From Lentzea kentuckyensis (lineage in GTDB: Bacteria; Actinomycetota; Actinomycetes; Mycobacteriales; Pseudonocardiaceae), in the NCBI RefSeq assembly GCF_002150765.1, contig NZ_MUYM01000134.1:1-55649 (forward strand): a stretch of 55,649 bases of DNA, in the 5' to 3' direction. The notes beneath the pieces were generated by a model. It was not told the origin of the DNA and ran no database searches. It saw only the letters and a list, made by a program, of their open reading frames with translations. Of this stretch, positions 39,480 through 49,862 are shown piece after piece. Numbering within the stretch: the stretch's first letter is position 1; each line of letters begins with the position of its first letter. The translations under genes and the position numbers were made by a program.

Positions 39480-40244
39480 ATGGGCGAAGCGATCCTCAAG
39501 CGGGAGCGGGTCCGCGACCACCTGCTCGAACTCATCGAGACCCACCCGGCGGGAGCCCCGATCCCTGCCGAACGCGTGCTGTGCCAACAACTCTCGGTGT
39601 CCCGCCCAACAGTGCGCTCGGCCGTCGAGGAACTGGTCAACACCGGCCTGCTGGTCCGCCAGCACGGCCGCGGCACCTTCGTGGCCCGCGCCAAGATCAC
39701 CCAGGAAATGGTCTCCGGCACCGGCTCCATGTCCCTGCCCCAAGCCTCGGGCACGTGGTCGTCCCGAGTGCTGGAACACGCCCGCATCCCGGCCGGCGCC
39801 CGAGTGGGCCGCCGCCTGCACCTCTCCCCCGCCGCCGAGATCCACTACATCGCCCGCCTGCGCCTGGTCGACGGCGAGCCCATGGCACTGGAATACCTGC
39901 ACGTTCCCGCACTGGTCGCGCCCTCGTTGACGTTGCACGACATGGAGTCCGGCGACTTCTACGAACGACTGCGCGAACACGGCGTCCACGTTTCCGAGGC
40001 CGTGCAGTCGATCGAGCCGACGGTGACCAACGAGTCCGAGGCCTCGCTGCTCGGGGTGCCGGAGCTGGCGCCGGCGTTGCTGTTCGAGCGGCTCACCACG
40101 GACGTGGAGGGGCGGCACGTCGAGTACGTGCACTCGATCTACCGGGGGGACCGCTATCGGATCGTGTCGAAGCTGACGCTCGGGGACTCGCCGCGGAGCA
40201 CCGTTGATGTGCAGGCGCGGATCGGCAACTCGGGCCCGTTCTGA
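39480..40244 (+). CDS. GntR/HutC-family regulator (DasR-like)
   Basis: A 254-aa regulator. The winged helix (residues about 1-70, IPAERVLCQQLSVSRPTVRSAVEELVNTGL) is followed by a UTRA ligand-binding domain (about 90-245) as in DasR/NagR. UTRA proteins bind phosphosugars such as glucosamine-6-phosphate. The ATG at 39480 has GGAGAGG upstream; a longer in-frame start at 39447 is less likely. It is divergent from the sugar importer operon, which it probably represses through the two palindromes. Confidence 0.88.
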   Translation: MGEAILKRERVRDHLLELIETHPAGAPIPAERVLCQQLSVSRPTVRSAVEELVNTGLLVRQHGRGTFVARAKITQEMVSGTGSMSLPQASGTWSSRVLEHARIPAGARVGRRLHLSPAAEIHYIARLRLVDGEPMALEYLHVPALVAPSLTLHDMESGDFYERLREHGVHVSEAVQSIEPTVTNESEASLLGVPELAPALLFERLTTDVEGRHVEYVHSIYRGDRYRIVSKLTLGDSPRSTVDVQARIGNSGPF

Positions 40245-40268
40245 CGTAACCGCCGGGCTCCTGCGCTG

Positions 40269-41966
40269 TCAGAAGAACCGGGCGCTCTGGCTGTCGATGA
40301 ACGTCTGCGCCCGCTCCAAGGTGTGCGACGCGTAAGTCCCGCCAGCCCGAGCCTCCAACAGCGCGTTCTGCTGAGCCTCCGTCATCATCCGCTGCAACTC
40401 CCGGCGCTGGTGCACAGCACTGTCCGGATCCTGCTCCAGGAACACCTTCTCCACCCCCTCGCTCATCGCGAGCGTCCGTTCCCGGGTCTGCTCCAGCAAC
40501 TCCGAGTCGAACTCCTGCCCGTTCTCCCGGCACAGCTCAGGATTCCCGAGAAAACTGTGGGTAGCCGTCATCAGCTCCCCCGCCAGCCGCGCATACTCCC
40601 GTCGCTCGTGCTCGGAGTCGTTGCCACGAACGCCGAGCCACCGAATCACCAGCGGCAGCGAACCGCCCTGCACCACCAGGGTGACGATCGCGACCGTGAA
40701 GGCGATCAGGATCAGCTCCGGCCGGTACGGCAGGTCCGTGGGCAACGTCTGGGCGGCGGCCAGCGTCACGACACCGCGCATCCCGGACCAGGCGAGCACC
40801 GCGCCGCCGCGCCAGCTCAGCCCCTCGCTCGCGTAGAACGCCACGTCGGCCTGTCTGCGTTGCAGCGCACGGACTCCGCGGTCGTACCGCCTCTCGTCGC
40901 CGGGGCGGGGGCCGCGTGCCGTGAGACGGTCCAGAAAGGACTCGATCTTGTCGGCGAACGCGTCCGCACGGCGTTGCTGGCGGCGCAGCAGCGCGATCAG
41001 CGGGATCACGAACACCCCGCGCAGCAACACCAGAGCCAAGGTGACCAGCAGGCCGATCACCAGGGTTCGGGCCAGCCCCTCCTGAGCCACGTCGTTGACG
41101 ACCGAGGTGAGTTCGAAGCCCATCAGCAGGAACACGCCGTTCTCCAGCAGCAGCTGGATCGTGCGCCAGTTCGTGCGTTCGGAGATGCGGTCGTGCGCGG
41201 TGAACTTGCGGGCGCTCAGGTGTCCGGTGATCAGGCCGGCCACGACGACGGCGATCACGCCGGACGCGTGCACCTCCTCGGCCGGGATGAACGCGAGGAA
41301 CGGCACGACGTACGAGATCGCGGTCGTCAGCACCGGCTGGCCCTGGATCCGCGAGCGCACCAGCACCGACACGATGCCGACCGCGGTTCCGATCACCACT
41401 CCTACGGACACGGCGAACGCGAAGTCACCCAACGCCCCGCCGAACGACACGCTGGCCGTGATCGCGACGATGGCCGTGCGCAGCAGCACCAAAGCGGTGG
41501 CGTCGTTGACCAGTCCCTCGCCTTCGAGGATCGTCACGAGCCGCGGTGGCAGGCCGAGCTTCTTGCCGATCGAGGTGGCGGCGACCGCGTCCGGCGGGCT
41601 GATCACCGCGCCCAGCGCCAACGCCGCCGCGAACCCGATCTCCGGCAGCGACCACCAGATCAGCAGGCCCGTCCCGAACGCGGACACGGCCACCAGCAGC
41701 ACCGACAGCGACCCGATGGTCGCGAAGTTGCGCCGGAAGTCCACGACCGGCACGTTCACCGCCGCCGAGTACAGGATCGGCGGCAGCACCACCGTGAGGA
41801 TCACCTCCGGCTCCACGAAGACGTGCGGAGCGCCGGGCAGTTGACTGCACGCCATGCCGACGAGCACGAGCAGCACCGGCGCCGCGACGCCCAGCTTGGG
41901 AGCGAAGTACGACACCGCCACGATGATCAGCACGCCCACGACCGCGAGCATCGCCAGTTCCTGCAT
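40269..41966 (-). CDS. CPA1 family Na+/H+ antiporter (NhaP-like)
   Basis: A 565-aa membrane antiporter with about 12 predicted helices (residues 1-430) and a cytoplasmic C-terminal tail. The conserved ion-binding segments ALALGAVISPPDAVAA and EGEGLVNDATALVLL are typical of CPA1 exchangers. It exchanges Na+ (or K+) for H+ for pH and salt balance. The ATG at 41966 is chosen without a strong ribosome site. It is divergent from a secreted protease gene. Confidence 0.88.
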   Translation of the reverse strand: MQELAMLAVVGVLIIVAVSYFAPKLGVAAPVLLVLVGMACSQLPGAPHVFVEPEVILTVVLPPILYSAAVNVPVVDFRRNFATIGSLSVLLVAVSAFGTGLLIWWSLPEIGFAAALALGAVISPPDAVAATSIGKKLGLPPRLVTILEGEGLVNDATALVLLRTAIVAITASVSFGGALGDFAFAVSVGVVIGTAVGIVSVLVRSRIQGQPVLTTAISYVVPFLAFIPAEEVHASGVIAVVVAGLITGHLSARKFTAHDRISERTNWRTIQLLLENGVFLLMGFELTSVVNDVAQEGLARTLVIGLLVTLALVLLRGVFVIPLIALLRRQQRRADAFADKIESFLDRLTARGPRPGDERRYDRGVRALQRRQADVAFYASEGLSWRGGAVLAWSGMRGVVTLAAAQTLPTDLPYRPELILIAFTVAIVTLVVQGGSLPLVIRWLGVRGNDSEHERREYARLAGELMTATHSFLGNPELCRENGQEFDSELLEQTRERTLAMSEGVEKVFLEQDPDSAVHQRRELQRMMTEAQQNALLEARAGGTYASHTLERAQTFIDSQSARFF

Positions 41967-42099
41967 GACGTGCAGTTTGTCTGATGGAGACCGATCTTGC
42001 CCGGGATGCAACAGGGGAAATCCCGGGGTGCTGATCACACCCCGCGCCGTGATCCGCTGCGCTGACCGGATAGTCCGGTTCACTAAGGGGGAGATCACG

Positions 42100-43281
42100 T
42101 TGAACAGACGGACATGGGCGGCCGCCGCACTCGCCGCCGGGTCACTGCTCGCGGTGCTGCCCGGCACGGCGACCGCGGCCCTCTCGACGGACGACGCCAT
42201 CCCGCCGGTCGCGGACCGCGTCTACGAGCTCGGTCACGACCGCGGCTTCACCAGCCAGCGCACCGACTACCAGCACCGCGCCATCACCGTCCGCTGGTCC
42301 GGCGCCGTTCCGCAGGACGTGCAGCAGTACGCCGACTCCAAGCCCAACGGCGTCACCGTCACGATCGTGCCCGGCGCCAAGTACTCCCGCGCCCAGGCCG
42401 AGGCCGCCCGCACCAAGCTGCAGAACAGCGCCTACGGCCGTCAGCTCGGCATCGTCTCCACGTCACTGCGCCAGGACGGCAGCGGCGTCGACGTCAACGT
42501 CGCCACCACGCAGTCGACGTTCGCGGCCACCGAGGCCAAGCAGGTCGCGGGCATCGACGACGTGCAGATCAACTACGGCGCGCAGGCGCCCCAGGGCTAC
42601 TCGCGCCCCAACGACGCGGCGCCGTGGAAGGGCGGCGCGAGGATCGTGCACGGCGGCAGCGGCGCCTGCACGTCCGGGTTCGCCGTGCTCAAGGGCAGCA
42701 CCGGCAAGCTGATCACCGCCCGCCACTGCGACCCCGGCGCCAACGCCGCGGTCACCGACGGCGCCGGCCAGCAGATCGCACCCGGTGGCGCGTCGGTCGC
42801 GGGCATCCCGGCCGTCGACTCGCTGATGATCGACCCGTCGGCCTCCCCCGCCACCACCCCGAAGGTCTACCGCGGCGCGTGGAACAGCAACACGACCTCG
42901 ACGGTGAAGAACTACGCGTCGAACTGGCCTGGCGACCCGGTCTGCAACTCCAGCTCCAGCACCGGCGAGCACTGCGGTGAGGTCTACGACGACAGCCAGA
43001 ACATCAGCTTCGGCGGCGTCACGGTCAACGTCATCCAGGTGAAGGCGACCTCCGGGATCATGGGCGGCCAGGGCGACAGCGGTGGCCCGATGTTCAAGAA
43101 GCTGTCCAACGGCGTGCAGGCGCGCGGCATCCTGCTCGGCCCGGACACCGACTTCGGGCAGACCACCTCGTGTGGCACCACCGACCCGGAAGTCGGTCAG
43201 ATCTACTGCTCGCGGTACATCAACTACGTGCCGATCAGCACGATCCTCAACGCGTGGGGCGTCAGCCTGGAAGTGGGCTGA
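42100..43281 (+). CDS. Secreted S1-family serine protease (streptogrisin-like)
   Basis: A 393-aa secreted protease with a Tat/Sec-style N-terminus (NRRTWAAAALAAGSLLAV), a pro-region (about 30-180) and a trypsin-fold domain. The catalytic triad is His209 (TARHCDP), Asp240 (AVDSLMID) and Ser327 (GDSGGP). Cysteines near the active site suggest disulfides. The TTG start at 42100 has GGGGGAG upstream. The 3' end overlaps the convergent NCS1 permease by 20 nt. Confidence 0.87.
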   Translation: MNRRTWAAAALAAGSLLAVLPGTATAALSTDDAIPPVADRVYELGHDRGFTSQRTDYQHRAITVRWSGAVPQDVQQYADSKPNGVTVTIVPGAKYSRAQAEAARTKLQNSAYGRQLGIVSTSLRQDGSGVDVNVATTQSTFAATEAKQVAGIDDVQINYGAQAPQGYSRPNDAAPWKGGARIVHGGSGACTSGFAVLKGSTGKLITARHCDPGANAAVTDGAGQQIAPGGASVAGIPAVDSLMIDPSASPATTPKVYRGAWNSNTTSTVKNYASNWPGDPVCNSSSSTGEHCGEVYDDSQNISFGGVTVNVIQVKATSGIMGGQGDSGGPMFKKLSNGVQARGILLGPDTDFGQTTSCGTTDPEVGQIYCSRYINYVPISTILNAWGVSLEVG

Positions 43282-44887
43282 CCGGCAGGACATGACGGCC
43301 TTCGCGATCGGTGCTCAGGCACAACGAGCAGATCTCTCCGCCGATCGCGCTGGCCGTCATGTCCGGCCTCTCGTAGGACTCATGGCACACCACGCACTCG
43401 TACAGCGTCCCGCTCGGGTTGCCGTCCGCGTCCAGCACCGGTTCCTCGATGCCGTCATCGGTGCGGCGCAGGTAGAACCGGCCACGCGTGAGCACCGCGA
43501 GCAACGGCGTCAGCACGATCGGGATGCCGACCGCCACCAGCGGCGAGTAGGGCTGGACGGCCGCGCCGAACAGTCCGAAGTAGACGGAGATGGACAGGAT
43601 CGACGAGGCGAGGAACGACCCGACGCCCACCGGGTTGACCGCGTAGAGCATGCCCCGGCGGAACTCCGGCTGCTTCGGCGACAGCTTCAGCAGGTACTTG
43701 TTGATCACGATGTCCGTGGCGACCGTGACGACCCACGCCATCGCGCAGTTCGAGTAGAAGCTCAGCAGGTTGTTCAGGAAGCTGAACATGTTCGCTTCCA
43801 TCAGCACCAGCGCGATCGCGAGGTTCACCAGCACGAACACCAGCCGCCCCGGATAGTGCTTGGTCACGCGGGTGAACGAGTTGGTCCACGCCAGCGACCC
43901 CGAGTAGGCGTTGGTGACGTTGATCTTCACCTGGCTCAGCACCACCAGCACGAGCGCGAGCGGCACCACCAGCCACGGCGGCATGAACTGCTTGAACACC
44001 CCGGTGAACTGCTCGATCGGCTCCACCGCGGCGACCTTCCCGACCGCGTCGAGCACGTAGACGGCCATGAACACGCCGAACGTCTGCTTGAGCGCGCCGA
44101 ACACCACCCAGCCAGGTCCGGCCAGGATCGTCGCCGTCCACCAGGCCCGCTTGTTCTCGGCGGTCCGCGGCGGCATGAACCGCAGGTAGTCGATCTGCTC
44201 GCCGATCTGCCCCATCAACGACAGGCACACGCCCGCGCCGAGCATCACCGCCGCCGCGTTGACCCCGCTGTCGCCGTAGGCGAGGAATCGGCTCACGGAG
44301 TCCGGGTCGGCGATCACCAGGTACAGCAGCGGCGCGACCATCAGCAGCAGCCACAACGGGTTCGTCCAGCTCTGCAGCTTCGCCAGCACCTTCATCCCGT
44401 AGATCACCAGCGGGATGATCACCAGCGTCGACGTGGCATAGCCCAGCCACAACGGCAGCCCGAGCGCGTACCGCAGGCCCTGCGCCATGATCGAGCCTTC
44501 GAGCGCGAAGAAGATGAACGTGAAGCTCGCGAAGATCACGCTCGTGATGACCGACCCGTAGTAGCCGAACCCGGATCCGCGCGTGATGAGGTCGAGGTCG
44601 ATGTTGTACCGGGCGGCGTAGTAGGCCAGCGGGAACCCGGTCACGAAGATGACGATCGCGGCGAACCCGATGGCCAGCAACGCGTTCCCGGTGCCGTGCG
44701 TGAGCCCGATGCCGGCGCCGATCGAGAAGTCGGCCATGTAGGCGATCCCGCCCAGCGCCGATGCCCCGACGACCGACGGAGTCCACCGCCGGTACGTCCG
44801 CGGCGCGAACCGCAGGGTGTAGTCCTCCAGCGTCTCCTTGGACGCAGCGGCGGCGGGCGCGCGCTCCACAACCTCGTCAACCGTCAT
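43262..44887 (-). CDS. NCS1-family nucleobase/allantoin permease with C-terminal zinc ribbon
   Basis: A 541-aa membrane transporter of the nucleobase-cation-symport 1 family, with about 12 helices and a signature helix TPSVVGASALGGIAYMADFSIGAGIG-like start. After the last helix it has a cytoplasmic tail with Cys498, Cys501, Cys520 and Cys523 (CVVC and CSLC), a rubredoxin-like zinc ribbon. This tail is not part of the basic NCS1 fold. It might link transport to a partner protein or to metal status. Its 3' end overlaps the convergent protease gene by 20 nt. Confidence 0.85.
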   Translation of the reverse strand: MTVDEVVERAPAAAASKETLEDYTLRFAPRTYRRWTPSVVGASALGGIAYMADFSIGAGIGLTHGTGNALLAIGFAAIVIFVTGFPLAYYAARYNIDLDLITRGSGFGYYGSVITSVIFASFTFIFFALEGSIMAQGLRYALGLPLWLGYATSTLVIIPLVIYGMKVLAKLQSWTNPLWLLLMVAPLLYLVIADPDSVSRFLAYGDSGVNAAAVMLGAGVCLSLMGQIGEQIDYLRFMPPRTAENKRAWWTATILAGPGWVVFGALKQTFGVFMAVYVLDAVGKVAAVEPIEQFTGVFKQFMPPWLVVPLALVLVVLSQVKINVTNAYSGSLAWTNSFTRVTKHYPGRLVFVLVNLAIALVLMEANMFSFLNNLLSFYSNCAMAWVVTVATDIVINKYLLKLSPKQPEFRRGMLYAVNPVGVGSFLASSILSISVYFGLFGAAVQPYSPLVAVGIPIVLTPLLAVLTRGRFYLRRTDDGIEEPVLDADGNPSGTLYECVVCHESYERPDMTASAIGGEICSLCLSTDREGRHVLPVSPLPG

Positions 44888-44965
44888 GGACCCCGACGCT
44901 AGGAAGCACGCGTTTCAGCCGATCACCGCGTATGTGACGGGCGTGTGACGCTAAGTTCATCGATC

Positions 44966-45429
44966 ATGGATGACCTCGTCGAGTTCATGAAGGAACGCAG
45001 GCGCGCCGACGAGGCGGCCGCGCGGGCATGGGCCGCCCGGTCCGCCACCATCACCGGATGGGCCCAGAAGGTCGCGTCCGTGCTGACACGCCACCAGATC
45101 CCGGCCGAGCAGACGCTCTACGACCGGGTCGGCGACCAGAAGGTCCGCATCGCGGCCGGGTGGCTGGTGCTCACCACGAGGACCCCGAGCGGGGCGCGTC
45201 CCGGCGTGCTCAAGGACGCCGGGATCCTCCTCACGCCGGGCGGGGAACTCTGGCAGTACGACAACGAGTGGCCGATGTCCGCCCGCCTCACCGCGACGAT
45301 CCCCGCGTTCCGCACCGCCGAGGGCGCCGCGTTGATGGCCAGGTGCGAGTGGATCCTCGACAACGTCATCGAGGCGTTCGCGGACACGCTGGACCGCAAC
45401 GGCGTCGACGTCAGTGAACTCGAAGACCT

Positions 45430-45433
<4 letters not shown>
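44966..45433 (+). CDS. Hypothetical protein, 155 aa
   Basis: A soluble protein that I do not recognise. The N-terminus is charged and helical (MDDLVEFMKERRRADEAAARAW). It is followed by a beta-rich middle with GWLVLTTRTPSG and LLTPGGELWQYDNEW, and a C-terminal helix. No membrane segment or signal peptide is seen. The ATG at 44966 is preferred to an upstream GTG at 44945. Its stop overlaps the convergent kinase gene within a CTAG. The function is unknown. Confidence 0.7.
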
Positions 45434-47409
<1,976 letters not shown>

Positions 47410-47532
47410 GGCGGGCAGCTTAGATGGGAACGGGCCGTGTTTCGTGCGTATCTCTCAAGTTCGAGAATTACCGGAACTGTTGGCAGCAAAGAAACATAGT
47501 GCGCCTTCAATCGGTCGGCTATAGACCTGTCG

Positions 47533-48159
47533 CTAGTGGACTCTCGCGACCTCGACCCCGACCTCCCCGAACATTCGCAGCTTCAGCGTCCTGGTCGGCT
47601 CCACGGTGAAGCCGGCCGCGGCGATTCGCTTCGCCACGGCAGGTCCGTGCTCGTGGTCGTGGCCGTGATCGTGCCCCTTGCCGTGGCTGTGCACCGCGTC
47701 GGCCAGTACCAGCACGCCGTCCGGCCGCAGCACGCGTCGCACCTCGGCGAGCATCTCGTCCTTCGACGAGGCCTCCAGGTGGTGCAGCATCAGACTGGAG
47801 AACACCACGTCGAACGAGGCGTCCGGGAAAGCGAGCTCCTGGGCGAACCCGCGGTCCAGCTGTGCCGTCAGCCCCGCCCGCCGGATCTTGCGCTCGGCAC
47901 GGGCCAGCATCTTCAGATCCGGATCCACGCCCACGAGTGCCACGTCGCGGAGCCGCTTCCCGGTCCCTCGCAACAGGTTTCCGGTTCCGCAGCCGACGTC
48001 CAGCACGCGGTGGCCGTCCCGCAGCCCGGCCAGCGCGATCATCTCGCGGTGCACGTGCCGCAGCCCGGACACCTGGTGCAGCACGTCGTAGAAGGGCAGC
48101 AGGTAGTGCTTGCCCATGCCCGGCAGGTAGTCCCGCTCCTGGGACGATATTTCGGCCAT
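47533..48159 (-). CDS. SAM methyltransferase with histidine-rich loop
   Basis: A 208-aa class I methyltransferase. Motif I is VLDVGCGTGNLLRG (52-65), and later motifs are around FDVVFSSLMLHHLEA and RVLRPDGVLVLAD. A histidine-rich loop between about 157 and 171 has seven His in 15 residues (HSHGKGHDHGHDHEHG). This suggests metal binding and is not part of the usual fold. UbiE-like members of the family vary in substrate. The ATG at 48159 is divergent from the araC gene, 70 bp away. Confidence 0.85.
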   Translation of the reverse strand: MAEISSQERDYLPGMGKHYLLPFYDVLHQVSGLRHVHREMIALAGLRDGHRVLDVGCGTGNLLRGTGKRLRDVALVGVDPDLKMLARAERKIRRAGLTAQLDRGFAQELAFPDASFDVVFSSLMLHHLEASSKDEMLAEVRRVLRPDGVLVLADAVHSHGKGHDHGHDHEHGPAVAKRIAAAGFTVEPTRTLKLRMFGEVGVEVARVH

Positions 48160-48229
48160 TGCTCCATTGTGACTGCACTTCCAGCAAGGTTTCTGTGTCG
48201 ATCGACGGTTTGAGTGGGATGATTTGACG

Positions 48230-49141
48230 GTGCGAGCCCGACGAACTGCCCCGCGTGCGGACGAACCGGCGACCTACACGTGGCAGCCGATGCCCGGCGA
48301 ACTGTCCGTGGCGGTCGTGCCCCTGGGACACGACGCCCACATCGACGGCGCACATGAGGCGCACTCGCACGACTTTCCCGGCATCTCCTTCTTCTCCGGT
48401 GACGGCGGCATCGTGCGCACCGGGAAGCAGGTCCGGCACGTCGAGGCCGGTGACCTGTTCGTCATCGCGCCCGGCGACGTCATGGGCCGGGCCGACCGCG
48501 ATGACCTCCTTGGCGCGCAGGGCTGGGGCGTGTTCTTCACCGCCGACGCGCTCGGCCCGGAGACCCCCGGCGCGCACCTGGCGTGGCGTACCCATCCGCT
48601 GCTGTTCCCGTTCGTCCGCGGCGGCGCGACCGGTGCGTTGAGGCTCAAGGTGCCGCCCGAGGACCGGAACCAGTGGGCGGCCCGCGTCGAGGCGCTGCGC
48701 GACGAGCTGACGCACCGCCCCGAGGGGTACCGCGAAGCCGTGTCCGCGCACCTGGTGCTGCTCCTGGTCGGGGTGTCGAGGCTGGCCGCGGACGTGGTCG
48801 GCGACCTGCGCGAGAACGCCGAACCGATGCTCGCCGAGGTGTTCGACGTGATCGAGCGTCGGTACCCGGAACCGTTGTCACTGCGGGAGGTCGCCGAGGC
48901 CGTGAGCATCTCCCCCGGCCACCTGACCTCGACGGTCCGCAAGCGCACCGGTCGCACGGTCCAGGAGTGGATCACGGAACGCCGGATGGTCCAGGCGCGG
49001 CGGCTGCTGAGCGTCACCGAGTTGACGATCAGTGACATCGGGCGGCAGGTGGGCTTTCCGGACGCCGGGTACTTCGCCCGGACGTTCGGCAAGCTGCACG
49101 GGATGAGCCCGACGTCGTGGCGGCGGATGAACGGCCGCTGA
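48230..49141 (+). CDS. AraC-family transcriptional regulator
   Basis: A 303-aa regulator. The N-terminal cupin-like sensor (about 30-110) contains HEAHSHDFPGISFF and GDLFVIAPGDV. The C-terminal AraC DNA-binding domain has two helix-turn-helix units (LSLREVAEAVSISPGHLTSTVRKRTG and ISDIGRQVGFPDAGYFARTFGKLHG). The GTG at 48230 is chosen; a TTG at 48224 would add two residues. It is divergent from the methyltransferase gene and may control it. The ligand is unknown. Confidence 0.87.
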   Translation: MRARRTAPRADEPATYTWQPMPGELSVAVVPLGHDAHIDGAHEAHSHDFPGISFFSGDGGIVRTGKQVRHVEAGDLFVIAPGDVMGRADRDDLLGAQGWGVFFTADALGPETPGAHLAWRTHPLLFPFVRGGATGALRLKVPPEDRNQWAARVEALRDELTHRPEGYREAVSAHLVLLLVGVSRLAADVVGDLRENAEPMLAEVFDVIERRYPEPLSLREVAEAVSISPGHLTSTVRKRTGRTVQEWITERRMVQARRLLSVTELTISDIGRQVGFPDAGYFARTFGKLHGMSPTSWRRMNGR

Positions 49142-49215
49142 ACTCCTGCGAACGGCCTGGCGAGCGGCGGCCGTTTCGCCGGGTTCGCCCTGCCCGGTCG
49201 TGGCACTGTCGTGCT

Positions 49216-49713
49216 GTGACCGTCGGCGAGCAGACCACCTTGAGCACCAGCGAAAGCGACCTCGGGGCGAGGTTCCACGACCTGATGGAGGTCGTCGTCC
49301 GGCGGTTGCCGTTCGGTCTCGCCGGGGTCGTCGCGCCCAGTTTCCTCGGCTTCGCGCTGATCAACGGCTGCACGTTCGGCATCGACCTGATGCTGCTCGC
49401 GCTCTTCCGCAGTGGTCTGGGCCTGCCGGTGCCGATCGCCTTCACCATCGCCTACGTCCTGGCGTTCGGGCTGAGCTTCGTCCTCAACCGCGCGCTGAAC
49501 TTCCGCTCGCACGCGCCGGTCGGCCCGCAGGCGGGGCTGTACGCGGTGGCGATCCTGATCAACTACTTGGCGTTCATCCTCGGCGTCGGCAGCGCGCTGA
49601 CCGCGATCGGCGTGCAGTATCTGCTCTCCCGCGTCGTCGCCGGCGTCTGCGAGGCCGCGTTCATGTACAGCGTGATGCGCTGGATCATCTTCCGCGACAC
49701 CAAAGGTCACTGA
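49216..49713 (+). CDS. GtrA-family membrane protein
   Basis: A 165-aa membrane protein with four predicted helices (FLGFALINGCTFGIDLMLLALF; IAFTIAYVLAFGLSFVLNRALNF; AVAILINYLAFILGVGSAL; and a final VVAGVCEAAFMYSVMRWIIF). FVLNRALNFRSHA matches the GtrA signature. These proteins help flip or handle prenyl-linked sugars for glycan modification. No glycosyltransferase is beside it. The GTG at 49216 is chosen. Confidence 0.82.
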   Translation: MTVGEQTTLSTSESDLGARFHDLMEVVVRRLPFGLAGVVAPSFLGFALINGCTFGIDLMLLALFRSGLGLPVPIAFTIAYVLAFGLSFVLNRALNFRSHAPVGPQAGLYAVAILINYLAFILGVGSALTAIGVQYLLSRVVAGVCEAAFMYSVMRWIIFRDTKGH

Positions 49714-49862
49714 TTTCGTCAGGGCGGGTGTCCCCGGTAATCCATGCCAAATCAATGCCATGACGTGACAGCTCAAGGTCGTCACTTTAGGTTCAGAGCC
49801 AGTCATTCTCCGTCAACGGCGTAGCCCACCTCGGCGGCGCGCGACGCCAGGAGGACCGGCTG

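Noticed and set aside
43082..44902. A 606-codon plus-strand frame opposite the NCS1 permease
   Set aside because: Arg/His-rich low-complexity content, while the minus strand encodes a clear transporter.
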